A stretch of DNA of 28,565 bases from ZC4RG19 sp036279475 (GTDB lineage: Bacteria; Actinomycetota; Acidimicrobiia; Acidimicrobiales; VFJN01), in NCBI GenBank assembly GCA_036279475.1, contig DASUJB010000143.1, positions 1 through 28,565 on the forward strand. Direction: 5' to 3'. Shown here one piece after another: positions 1 through 6,941 of this stretch (position 1 is the stretch's first letter; every line of letters starts with the position of its first letter). Under the pieces are notes generated by a model, which saw only the letters and a program-made list of their open reading frames with translations, was not told the DNA's origin and did no database searches. Position numbers and translations under genes: made by a program.

Positions 1-82
1 GGACCAGCCGCACCGCGTCGGCCTTCTCACCATCGCTGTACCGACGCGTCGTCGGCCTCCCAGAGGACTTCTCCATCGGCAT
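1..82 (-). CDS. IS3-family transposase OrfA, N-terminal 27 residues (partial)
   Basis: The frame opens with ATG CCG ATG GAG at 82 and continues off the left edge. The visible protein has the motif RRYSDGEKADAVRLV, the typical opening of the helix-turn-helix domain of IS3-family OrfA proteins, which bind the terminal repeats. GAGG lies about 8 nt before the ATG at 82; an in-frame ATG at 76 is an alternative. Because the gene leaves the window it cannot be judged intact or broken. In IS3 elements the active transposase is usually made by frameshifting into orfB, which would lie outside. Confidence 0.7.
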   Translation of the reverse strand, partial: MPMEKSSGRPTTRRYSDGEKADAVRLV

Positions 83-136
83 GACTCCATCCTCGTTTCC
101 AAGGTCTGGAGCCTCCAACGAACCCAGGGCGGTTCA
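1..136 (-). mobile_element. IS3-family element, IS6110-like left end (partial)
   Basis: Read on the minus strand from 136, the sequence starts TGAACCGCCC, followed by GGAGGCTCCAG and CTTGGAAA, and reaches a start codon about 55 nt in. From memory, this order and wording match the left terminal repeat and leader of IS6110 (IS3 family), which also begins TGAACCGCCC and carries GGAGACTCCAG and CTTGGAAAGGATGGGGTCATG. The element runs leftward out of the window, so its right end, orfB and target duplication cannot be seen. The right boundary at 136 is where the IS66 coding frame stops making sense, which supports an insertion into that element. Confidence 0.75.
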
Positions 137-368
137 CCCTCGACTCCCGGGCCTGGTTCTGGGCTTGGCGCTGGGTCACCGTGTCCGACGACGGCGGCTT
201 GCCGCTGTTGCCGGAATAGCGGGACAACTCCCACTCCAGCGCCGCGATCTTCGCTTCGAGCCTGGTCACAAGCTCATACAGCGACGCGTTCTCCGCCTCC
301 AACGCCGCGATCCGCTCAGCCTCCCCCGACACGCCCGCCAGAAAACACGAACACGCGCGCGGGATCAA
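137..368 (-). pseudogene. IS66-family transposase, N-terminal fragment interrupted by an IS
   Basis: The frame encodes a leucine-zipper-like stretch (RIAALEAENASLYELVTRL) followed by SGNSGKPPSSDT and QRQAQNQARESR. This is the N-terminal coiled coil and linker found in IS66-family transposases with a DUF6444-type domain. No IS66 catalytic core follows: after residue ~77 the frame runs into the IS6110-like terminal repeat and stops at 27. A GTG at 332 (VSGEAERI...) is as good a start as the codon at 368. It is non-functional as transposase in its present form. Confidence 0.75.
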
Positions 369-402
369 CCACCACGAACACCCGCCCCCCCTGAACAGTT
401 AC
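137..402 (-). mobile_element. IS66-family element remnant
   Basis: The segment contains the 5' part of an IS66-type transposase gene. On the minus strand its outer end at 402 begins GTAACTGTTCAGGGGGGG; IS66-family ends characteristically start with GTAA, so 402 is probably the true terminus. The other side is cut at 136/137 by the IS3-family element. The second half of the IS66 element may continue beyond the inserted IS, outside the window. Confidence 0.6.
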
Positions 403-876
403 CCTTTACCATTGGTTGTTGCACGACAACCGTTCACTGAAGGGACCGTATCCTCTGGAGCACCATCCCTACGAGGCGGGGCCGGACGCAACGTGATGCT
501 CGCTGTTGGCGATCGCGAAGCCCGGTACCACGATCGCCGGCAGATGGACGGGACCTGGAGGACGGCGCTGGCGAGGGACCGTGTCGCGTCGCGCTCGGCG
601 TCCCCGGCACGGTCGGCCTGGCGTACATGGTCCTTCCCCCGGCCCGGGACGAGGTGGTCGGGTCGAGGTGACCGGTGCCTGCCGGCACCTCCCCGTGTGA
701 GGGGCCGGCCGTGGGGTAGGCCCGAAGCGATGGCAAGTGAGGCACACCCCTCGGCGCGGCGGTCCGCCGGCGCCGGTCCCAGTCGGGGACGCCTCGGGCG
801 CCGGGGCGTCCCCGCCACGGGCGCAGGCGACCCGGGCGGCTCGTCGCCCCGGCGGCCGGTCACCCGCATCAGCGCC
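403..876. other. No convincing gene between the IS66 end and 877
   Basis: Frames are open on both strands because of the high GC content, but translations are arginine- and proline-rich and not protein-like. One short plus-strand stretch, about 550 to a TGA at 669-671, has good third-position GC and reads RVALGVPGTVGLAYMVLPPA near its end. It has no credible start and is at best a decayed gene end. No RNA gene or terminator was recognised. Confidence 0.4.
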
Positions 877-1383
877 GTGAGCCTGGCCGGTCACGTCCTC
901 TACGAGCTGCTGGCCGGTGTCGGCGCTCCCTTCGCCTCGGTGCTGGGGGCCGCTCCCGCCGCCGGGTTGTGGACCCTCGGCACCGCGGAGGTGGTGGCCC
1001 GCGCCCGCACGGCGCCACGCAGCTCCGACGGCGCCTTCGCGACCGCGAACGGCATCGCCCTCGCCGCCGTGGTCGCCCACCTGGTCGGCTGGCCGCGCCG
1101 CTGGCGGCGCGGGCTGCCGTGGTTGACCGAGTGCGAGGGGCTGGGCCCGGAGATGATGCCGGCCTACAACGCCGTCGTCTACGCGGGAGGCGCGAGCGCC
1201 CTGGTGGCGCTGGCGACCGAGAACCGGTCGGCGCCCCTGTGGCGAGCGGTCGGCCCCCTGGCCGCCGTGCCCTTCCTCGTGCGGCTGCAGCACTGGGAGC
1301 ATCGCCGGCTCCGGGCCGAAGCGGCACGACGGCCCGGGTGGTGGAACCGGCGGCTGCAACCCACCGCCGCCAGCCGCCACTGA
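877..1383 (+). CDS. Small conserved hypothetical membrane protein (168 aa)
   Basis: From a GTG at 877 the protein reads VSLAGHVLYELLAGVGAPFA and has four hydrophobic segments (about residues 3-35, 55-70, 90-110, 120-135). A polar loop carries GLPWLTECEGLGPEMMPAYN, and the C-terminus is basic (RRPGWWNRRLQP). This looks like an uncharacterised actinobacterial membrane protein family, but I cannot attach a function. The same frame extends upstream to an ATG at 730 and beyond. That extension is Arg/Pro/Gly-rich and unlike a real protein, so 877 is preferred, although no clear Shine-Dalgarno sequence precedes it. It is unrelated in strand and composition to the genes at 1625-2523. Confidence 0.6.
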   Translation: MSLAGHVLYELLAGVGAPFASVLGAAPAAGLWTLGTAEVVARARTAPRSSDGAFATANGIALAAVVAHLVGWPRRWRRGLPWLTECEGLGPEMMPAYNAVVYAGGASALVALATENRSAPLWRAVGPLAAVPFLVRLQHWEHRRLRAEAARRPGWWNRRLQPTAASRH

Positions 1384-1624
1384 GCACCCTCCGGCGGGGT
1401 ACCGACCACGGCACGCGGGTCGACGACCCGCCGGCCGACCCCTGCGGTGTTCGCCGCACTCATGACGCCACTCCACGACGCGCGGACCCCCGACGGCGGC
1501 CACCTCGCGAATGCCCTCCTGGTAGAGAATCTGATGGCACGAGAACCTTTCGGATCCCTGCCAGAAGTGGCACGTCCGACGAGATGGTCACCGATCACGC
1601 CGGAGGCCACGTCAACGATCTCGG

Positions 1625-1951
1625 CTAGCTCGTCCAGTCGAGACCGTGTGGTGTGAGCTCGAGTGTGTTCTGCCCGTTCTTGCGTGTAAGGATCATCTCC
1701 TGGATGTGGACAGATAGTAGTTGGAGAGCCGCGCTGTCACGAGGTGTTGATCGGCCGAACGCCTCCTGTGCATCACCTCCGACCTCTGCCACATAGCGAT
1801 TCAGGGTCGGCTCATCTACTATAAATCGTACCGGGGGTACGAGCTCACGACCCTCATATGCAGCTATATCTACACCATCGATACGACGGGAGATCATTGC
1901 CACGTGTCCAAGATCATCAATGACTCGCGTCAAGTACGGCGCCCCACTCAT
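1625..1951 (-). CDS. 108-aa hypothetical protein, possible immunity partner
   Basis: The ATG overlaps the stop of the upstream exported-protein gene (ATGA, 1948-1951), so the two genes are almost certainly translationally coupled. The protein has no signal peptide or membrane segment, is acidic overall, and ends LELTPHGLDWTS. I recognise no family. Its size, cytosolic nature and tight coupling to a secreted protein with a toxin-like domain make an immunity or antitoxin role plausible, but this rests on context only. Base composition is visibly richer in A/T than the flanks (for example 1815-1890), pointing to acquisition by transfer. No separate promoter is expected. Confidence 0.65.
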   Translation of the reverse strand: MSGAPYLTRVIDDLGHVAMISRRIDGVDIAAYEGRELVPPVRFIVDEPTLNRYVAEVGGDAQEAFGRSTPRDSAALQLLSVHIQEMILTRKNGQNTLELTPHGLDWTS

Positions 1952-2523
1952 GATAGCGGAAACGAAGTGATGATGTTCTCACTATTGTCTGCAACGACAA
2001 CCGCCGTTGTAAACCTGGCAATCACCTGGCCGGACACATCACGAATTTGGATAGGGGCGCTGAAACGCCAAGTATCGTTGTTCGCCCGATATGTCACTGA
2101 AGAGGGAGCTAGCAGCGTCTGTCCGATGCAGAAGTCAGCCATGTCGTCCCACGCCGCTCCTACTACCGCAGCGCGGTTTCCCCAGTCTGCCTCATGCCGG
2201 TCCTCGATGTGGCGGAGACCCCAGTTGGTATCGCTTCCGCACCGGAGATAGGCGGCATCCCCTGGGCCACCACCATTGCGTTCGTATGTCCAAACTAGAT
2301 GCTGCGAGCTTTGTCCCGAGCATTCCAGACTGATATCTAATGGTTGGAACCGATCACTACTCTCGTAGCTGGCACCGGTGCCAGGTGCATATACCTCGCT
2401 ACCTTCGCTGGCTTCACTTCGTTGTCGTGCTTGTGCAGTGGATGCGGGGCTGCTTGCGAGCAGCGCGACGACGATACAGATCACTAACGCCAATCGCCGA
2501 CGAAGCCGGTACGTGACGGACAT
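1948..2523 (-). CDS. Sec-exported protein with BECR/RNase-toxin-like C-terminal domain (191 aa)
   Basis: The start at 2523 is fixed by a GGAGG 6 nt upstream; the frame continues to 2595 but without a ribosome site. Residues 1-31 form a classic signal peptide (basic YRLRRR, then hydrophobic LALVICIVVALLASS, then AxA). A Ser/Glu-rich spacer follows. The C-terminal half (about 92-191) contains GLRHIEDRHEADW (His105, His110), a helical stretch ending TLLAP, and strands ending AVVVADN and NIITSFP. This layout (H-I-x2-RH ... I-x3-L-x2-P ... VVV ... IxTxxP) resembles barnase/EndoU/colicin-E5/RelE (BECR) RNase toxins and DUF4258-like domains. Function as an exported nuclease is inference. Cysteines at 68, 95 and 132 could form a disulfide outside the cell. 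Confidence 0.7.
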   Translation of the reverse strand: MSVTYRLRRRLALVICIVVALLASSPASTAQARQRSEASEGSEVYAPGTGASYESSDRFQPLDISLECSGQSSQHLVWTYERNGGGPGDAAYLRCGSDTNWGLRHIEDRHEADWGNRAAVVGAAWDDMADFCIGQTLLAPSSVTYRANNDTWRFSAPIQIRDVSGQVIARFTTAVVVADNSENIITSFPLS

Positions 2524-2700
2524 GCAACCTCCGTTGCTCACCTGGCCACCGCACGATTCAAGTGAACCCGGTCGTGGTTCAGATGCCAGCTCCACCTGCG
2601 ACCATATGCACTAACTGCAATGCTGTCAACACAGATCGCGTTGGTGAGTTGACGGCACTACGGGGGTCCTTCGCGTTCGAGCGCTGCGGACCGAAATCCG

Positions 2701-2895
2701 GCCCGCCACGACACCGGCCCGTCGAACGGCCCGACCGAAGACCTCGACCTGTGCACCAAGCAGGTCGAGCGCGCCGGTCACGGGTTCCCCTGCTTCGAGC
2801 ACTACCGGCTCCGCGCGCTGCTCCACGCCCGCGGCCTCACCTGGCCCCACCGACCCCGACCCCCACAGCTCCGCACCCGCACTCCCCACCCAGAC
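2701..2895 (+). pseudogene. ISL3-family transposase, C-terminal fragment
   Basis: In the frame starting at 2701 the translation contains DTGPSNGPTEDLDLC, then KQVERAGHGFPCFEHYRLRA and LLHARGLTWPHR. This is the characteristic end of ISL3-family DDE transposases (TGxSNGxTEGLN ... KRxGxGFxxFxxYRLRxLL). The catalytic domain and N-terminus are missing upstream. Just downstream (about 2905-2930) GAGCCGGCTTTCCGTGGGTTTTCC resembles the outer end of such an element. It is a decayed IS, about 50 bp from the tRNA-Val gene. Confidence 0.75.
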
Positions 2896-2981
2896 GCGCA
2901 GAGCCGGCTTTCCGTGGGTTTTCCGACGATCAGCCACGCGCCGCCGACGTACAGCAGGCTGGCGACAAGGGAGAACAGCGG

Positions 2982-3055
2982 TGGGCGCGGAGGGAGTCGA
3001 ACCCCCGACATCTGCCTTGTAAGGGCAGCGCTCTGACCAGCTGAGCTACGCGCCC
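2982..3055 (-). tRNA. tRNA-Val (anticodon UAC)
   Basis: A full cloverleaf reads on the minus strand: acceptor GGGCGCG (3055-3049) pairs with CGCGCCC (2989-2983) with discriminator A. The D-arm is AGCTCAGCTGGTCAGAGC, the anticodon arm CTGCC-CTTACAA-GGCAG gives anticodon TAC, and the T-arm is GGGGGTTCGACTCCC. CCA is not encoded. The 3' end faces the IS-rich, lower-GC segment to the left, the usual side for island integration, but I found no repeat of the tRNA 3' end elsewhere in the window. Confidence 0.95.
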
Positions 3056-3212
3056 GGAGCGACAGAGGCTAGCTGGTGGCCGGCACCACCGGCGTGGGCC
3101 GATCCGACGCCGGACCGCGTGCCCCCGCGCCACGCCCGGTGCGGGACGGGGCCAACCGCCGGGGCGCCCGCCGGCCCGGCCCGCCTGCGGTGGCCAACCG
3201 GCCGGCAGGGCG

Positions 3213-3707
3213 TCACGCCCCGACGTCCTCCTCCGAGCACACCGGGATGCCGGCCGCCAGGAGGGCGCCGGCGGCCACCCCCACGCCGGGCACCCGGCGG
3301 CGGCGGAAGGTCCCGTCGTCGACCTCGTGGCACCCGCAGGCCGGCGAGCGGGCCTTGAGCACCGCACCCTCGGCCCCCGTGGCCCGGGCCAGGCCCACGG
3401 CGTGGGCGGCACCCCTCCGGTAGGCGTCGGTCACGTCGTCGCCCTCCTCGGTGAGCACCCGTCCGTCAGCTTGGACCTCGGCGCGGGCTCGCGGCGTGGG
3501 CAGGCCACCCGCCGCCTCCGGGCACACGGGGACGAGGCGGCGGCCACGGCCCAGCGCCACCACCGCCGCCGAGGTCTCGGCCGTGCCGTCGTAGGTGCAG
3601 GCCACCCCGACGAGGCAGGCCGACACCAGCAGGGGTCCGGTGCCGGGATCCGTGGGGGACGGCGACCATCCCTCGCTCGGCGTGGGAGGACCGCTACGTT
3701 CAGCCAT
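3213..3707 (-). CDS. DUF523 / TudS-like Fe-S protein (164 aa)
   Basis: The protein has the family landmarks VSACLVGVACTYDG (Cys31), VPVCPEAAGGLPTPR (Cys62) and ARSPACGCHEVDDGTF (Cys124). In the studied member, thiouracil desulfurase TudS, three cysteines at equivalent places hold a catalytic [4Fe-4S] cluster that removes sulfur from 2-thiouracil. All three are present here, so the fold and cluster are well supported; the substrate is not. The ATG at 3707 leaves about 24 residues before the first conserved strand, near the family's usual length of ~150. The gene is transcribed away from the sigma-factor gene at 3800, with 92 bp between them. Confidence 0.85.
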   Translation of the reverse strand: MAERSGPPTPSEGWSPSPTDPGTGPLLVSACLVGVACTYDGTAETSAAVVALGRGRRLVPVCPEAAGGLPTPRARAEVQADGRVLTEEGDDVTDAYRRGAAHAVGLARATGAEGAVLKARSPACGCHEVDDGTFRRRRVPGVGVAAGALLAAGIPVCSEEDVGA

Positions 3708-3799
3708 GGCCCGACGATATCGGCGGACCCCTCTCACCTCTCCCCGACCGCTTCCGTCCCCGCCTCCCGTCCCGGATCCACCCACCTCTGGAGGGCCGC

Positions 3800-4750
3800 A
3801 TGGCCGGGCGCCCACGACCGCCACGCGACACCGCTGTCGACCTCACCCGGCGCTACCTCTCCGAGCTCGGGGCCTACCCCCTGCTGACCGCCGAAGACGA
3901 GGCCCGGCTGGCCCAGGCCATCGCCGACGGTCGGGCGGCCGAGCGGGCGCTCGCCTGCCCGGCCCCCGCCCCGACCCGCCGCCAGCGCACACGGCTGCAG
4001 GCGGCCGTGCGGTCCGGCGCCGAGGCGCGACGCCAGTTCATCCAGTCCAACCTGCGCCTGGTCGTGTCGATCGCCAAGCACTACCAGACCCCGGGCATGT
4101 CGCTGCTCGACCTGATCCAGGAGGGCAACATCGGCTTGATGCGGGCGGTCGAGAAGTTCGACCACCGCAAGGGGTTCAAGTTCTCGACCTACGCCACGTG
4201 GTGGATCCGCCAGGCCATCGGTCGGGGGATCGCCGACAAGGGGCGCACCGTCCGGCTGCCCTCGCACGTGGTGGACACTCTGGCCACGCTCTCGCGCAGC
4301 TCGTCGTCGCTGCTCAAGTCGCTGGGTCGCGAGCCGACGCCCGCCGAGCTGGCGGAGGCGACCGGCATCGCCCTCGACAAGGTGCGGGCCGTGCTCCGGG
4401 CCACGCCGGACATCGTGTCGCTGTCGGTGGCGGTGGGCGACGACGGCGACCACGAGCTGGGCGACCTGCTGGCCGATCCCCTCGACGAGGAGCCGTTCGA
4501 CGCTGCCGCCGCCGCCATCGAGCGCGAGGAGCTGCGGTCGTTGCTCACCCACCTCGACCCGCGCGAGCGCGAGGTCCTGGTCCTGCGCTTCGGCCTGGAC
4601 GGCGAGAGGCCACAGACGCTGGACCAGGTGGGGCGGCGGTTCGACCTCACCCGCGAGCGGATCCGCCAGATCGAGGCCAAGGCACTCACCAAGCTTCGCC
4701 ACCCCACCTCGGCCCACCACCGTCGCCTGGTCGACGGCCTCACGCGCTGA
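3800..4750 (+). CDS. Group-2 sigma-70 family RNA polymerase sigma factor (316 aa)
   Basis: This directs RNA polymerase to promoters. Region 1.2 is at residues 14-45 (LTRRYLSELGAYPLL). Region 2 is at 80-155, with LIQEGNIGLMRAVEKFD and the -10-reading helix YATWWIRQAI at 131-140. Region 3 is at about 155-225. Region 4 is at 245-302, with LRFGLDGERPQTLDQVG and the -35 helix TRERIRQIEAKALTKLRHP. Region 1.1 is absent, so this is a primary-like but probably dispensable sigma factor (HrdA/HrdD/SigB type), distinct from RpoD at 11734-13116. CTGGAGGGCCGC gives a good ribosome site 6 nt before the ATG. A Pro/Arg-rich insertion (52-75) sits between regions 1.2 and 2. Regulation is not visible. Confidence 0.95.
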   Translation: MAGRPRPPRDTAVDLTRRYLSELGAYPLLTAEDEARLAQAIADGRAAERALACPAPAPTRRQRTRLQAAVRSGAEARRQFIQSNLRLVVSIAKHYQTPGMSLLDLIQEGNIGLMRAVEKFDHRKGFKFSTYATWWIRQAIGRGIADKGRTVRLPSHVVDTLATLSRSSSSLLKSLGREPTPAELAEATGIALDKVRAVLRATPDIVSLSVAVGDDGDHELGDLLADPLDEEPFDAAAAAIEREELRSLLTHLDPREREVLVLRFGLDGERPQTLDQVGRRFDLTRERIRQIEAKALTKLRHPTSAHHRRLVDGLTR

Positions 4751-4819
4751 GCACCCGTCGGTCGTGCGCCAGGGGGCCGCCCGGGCAGGAGCGCCCCGCC
4801 CGGCCCTCCGCCGGGTGGC

Positions 4820-5485
4820 CTAGGGCTCGGCCGTGGCCCGTTGCCGGGACGCCGCCGCGGCGAGCTGGCGCAGCGCCCGCCCCCGCCGGTCGGCGCCGTC
4901 GCTCCCGCCCCCCGCCGTCATGGCGATGCCGGCACCCCCGCCATCGGGGCCCCCGGCCTCCTCGCCACCTCGCCCCGGGTGGGCGGCGGCGGCGGCGCCG
5001 GCACCGGCACCGGGGCCGGCCGCGGCCAGGGCCACTAGCGCCGACACGGCCTCGTGCTGCAGGGCGGGAAGGTCCTCGGCCGAGAACCAGCGGACCTCGG
5101 TGATCTCGGGGGAGGTGGGCCGGGCGGCCGACGGCTCGACGCCGGGCGCCAGCCGGGCCGGGAACACGACGTCGACGCGCTGGGGCCGGCTGTCGACCAC
5201 CACGGCGGGAGGGCCCACGAGGTCCACGTCCACGCCCACCTCCTCCCCCACCTCGCGGCGGGCGCAGTCGGCGATGTCCTCCCGGCGGCCGACCAGGCCA
5301 CCGGGAAGCCCCCAGCCCCGCCGGTAGGTCAGGCGGACCAGCAGGATGGCCCCGTCGGGCCGCTCGATCACGCAGGCGGCGCCGACCGTGAAGGACGGGG
5401 CGCCGGCCCGCACCATCCAGCGGCGCAGCGGCCGCGGCAGGTGCCGCCACACCCGCAGGAGCGCACGTCGGGCCCCGATCGCCAC
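4820..5485 (-). CDS. Nudix hydrolase with Ala/Gly-rich tail (221 aa)
   Basis: Nudix enzymes hydrolyse nucleoside diphosphates linked to another moiety. The box is complete: G63-x5-E-x7-REVGEEVGV (63-85), in a typical fold with RLTYRRGWGLPGG before it and PQRVDVVFPARL after. The N-terminal segment ARRALLRVWRHLPRPLRRWM is amphipathic and recurs in actinobacterial relatives. Residues beyond ~155 are low-complexity Ala/Gly/Arg, not needed for catalysis. The GTG at 5485 lies 4 nt after the stop of the upstream phosphatase gene, so the two probably form an operon. Substrate cannot be read. It is convergent with the sigma-factor gene. Confidence 0.85.
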   Translation of the reverse strand: MAIGARRALLRVWRHLPRPLRRWMVRAGAPSFTVGAACVIERPDGAILLVRLTYRRGWGLPGGLVGRREDIADCARREVGEEVGVDVDLVGPPAVVVDSRPQRVDVVFPARLAPGVEPSAARPTSPEITEVRWFSAEDLPALQHEAVSALVALAAAGPGAGAGAAAAAHPGRGGEEAGGPDGGGAGIAMTAGGGSDGADRRGRALRQLAAAASRQRATAEP

Positions 5486-5489
5486 CGCG

Positions 5490-6302
5490 TCAGCGTACCC
5501 AGGGGCCGGGACGGGCGACCGGACCGCCGTCGCCCGTCGGGGCCGCCTCGCCCTCGTGGCGGGGCCGGGCCGCCAGCAGGGCCTCCAGCAGCTCGGGCGT
5601 GGCACCGGCCACGGGCGTGCGACGGGCGGCGTGGTCGAGGGCGACGAGGTCGCGCCCCTGGGCGTCGGCCACGGGCACGCCGACCTCGGCGCACACCAGG
5701 GCGCCGCCCAGGTAGTCCCACGGCCCGTGGGCCGACGGGTTGCAGTCCACGAAGCCGTCGAGCGTGCCCTCGGCCACCGCGCACAGGTCGAGCGCCGAGG
5801 CCCCCAGCGTGCGGAACTGGCGCCAGCCGAGCGACCGCGCCGGCAACCCCGACACGCCCACCAGGGCGTCGCCCACCTCGGTGCAGCCCGACGGCCGGAG
5901 CGCCACCCCGTCGACGTCGGCACCACCCCCCCGCACCGCCGTGAACGTGCGCCCGTGGGGGAGGTCCACCACCAGTGCCGCCCGGGGGCCCCGGGCGTCG
6001 AGGGCGCACAGGCTCGTGGCGAACCACGGCACGCCACGGGCGGCGTTGGTGCTGCCGTCCACCGGGTCGACCACGACGATCAGGTCGCGATCGGCGCGCC
6101 GTAGCCCCGACTCCTCCGACAGCACCCCGACCCCGGCGGCGTCCAGCACCCGCAGGGCGGCAGCGTCGGCGGTGAGGTCGCTCAGGTACTGGCCCGGCAC
6201 GGTGCCAGCCGGTCCCCAGTCGTCCAGGCCCTCGAGGGCGGCGCGGATGGCCAGGGCCGTCTCGTGCAACAGCCCGATCACGTCGTCGTCGGAGGGAGCC
6301 AC
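5490..6302 (-). CDS. Inositol monophosphatase-family phosphatase (270 aa)
   Basis: A Mg2+-dependent phosphomonoesterase of the IMPase/FBPase-II/CysQ superfamily. Metal ligands are visible: SEESG (Glu63/64), DPVDGSTN (Asp79, Asp82) and WDYLGG (Trp195-Asp196). Natural substrates of this family include inositol phosphate, histidinol phosphate, fructose bisphosphate and PAP; nothing here decides between them. Length is normal. GTG start at 6302. Its promoter must lie within or overlap the 38-bp gap to the divergent gene at 6341. A Nudix gene follows 4 nt downstream, suggesting related small-molecule clean-up roles. Confidence 0.9.
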   Translation of the reverse strand: MAPSDDDVIGLLHETALAIRAALEGLDDWGPAGTVPGQYLSDLTADAAALRVLDAAGVGVLSEESGLRRADRDLIVVVDPVDGSTNAARGVPWFATSLCALDARGPRAALVVDLPHGRTFTAVRGGGADVDGVALRPSGCTEVGDALVGVSGLPARSLGWRQFRTLGASALDLCAVAEGTLDGFVDCNPSAHGPWDYLGGALVCAEVGVPVADAQGRDLVALDHAARRTPVAGATPELLEALLAARPRHEGEAAPTGDGGPVARPGPWVR

Positions 6303-6340
6303 CCGGCCGGTCTACCAGGTGCGCGTGGCAGGCTGGGCCC

Positions 6341-6910
6341 GTGGCTGCCATCGACGTCGCCGGGTTCGTGTCCGAGCTCAAGGACCATGCCATCGACCAC
6401 GGGTTCCACGTCCACGACGAGCGCCACCTGGTCGAGACCTACTCGTTGCGCCAGGTGTGGGAGGTCGACCTCCATCCCGAGGAGGCGTGCGGCGGACCTC
6501 TCGACCTGCACCTGGCCCTCGACGTCGACCCCCGGGTGCTGCTGTCCTTCGAGGACGCCGTGGCCGACCTCGCCGACGACGAGGACCCACCCGACACGTT
6601 CCAGTTCCCGCTGGTGTTCAACTGGGCACTGCCCCCGCTGGCCCACGGTCCGGACCTCCTGATCCTGGCCACCGAGCTGGCGGGCATCGGCGGCACCGAG
6701 CTGCCCCTCGAGGTCTCCGCCATCGACTCCTTCCCGTCGGTGACCGACGCCCCCGAGCGCAGCCTGGCCATCGCCGCGCGGATCGAGGTGTCGCTGGTGC
6801 GGGTGTTCCTGGGGCAGGAGCAGTTCTGCGACGTGCTCGACACCTGCCTGGCCGTGAGCCGCTACCTGCTCCGCCACGCCGAGGGCTGGTTGGGCGACAC
6901 GGCCACGTGA
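6341..6910 (+). CDS. Conserved hypothetical cytosolic protein (189 aa)
   Basis: An acidic soluble protein with no signal peptide or membrane segment, opening VAAIDVAGFVSELKDHAIDH. It has alternating beta-type segments (VWEVDLHPEE, LDLHLALDVDPRVLLSF, FQFPLVFNW) and a helical C-terminus (DVLDTCLAVSRYLLRHAEGW). Codon use is strongly GC3, as expected of a real gene. I recognise no family. GTG start at 6341; the gene diverges from the phosphatase gene and converges on the GH43-like gene with 31 bp between stops. Confidence 0.75.
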   Translation: MAAIDVAGFVSELKDHAIDHGFHVHDERHLVETYSLRQVWEVDLHPEEACGGPLDLHLALDVDPRVLLSFEDAVADLADDEDPPDTFQFPLVFNWALPPLAHGPDLLILATELAGIGGTELPLEVSAIDSFPSVTDAPERSLAIAARIEVSLVRVFLGQEQFCDVLDTCLAVSRYLLRHAEGWLGDTAT

Positions 6911-6941
6911 GGACGCGTGAGGCCCCGCGCCTCCACCGCCG

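Noticed and set aside
1384..1624. Possible IS end or gene fragment around TGCCAGAAGTGGCA (1559-1572)
   Set aside because: A 5-bp stem palindrome and some protein-like reverse-strand translation (ELAEIVDVASGVIGDH) were seen, but there is no start, no family and no second end.
2562..3044. 160-codon plus-strand frame ending at 3044
   Set aside because: It ends in translated tRNA sequence (RRESNPRHLPCKG) and is out of frame with the ISL3 transposase remnant.
2982..3055. attL/attR pair at the tRNA-Val 3' end
   Set aside because: No second copy of the tRNA 3' segment was found between 1 and 2981, so site-specific integration at this tRNA is not shown.
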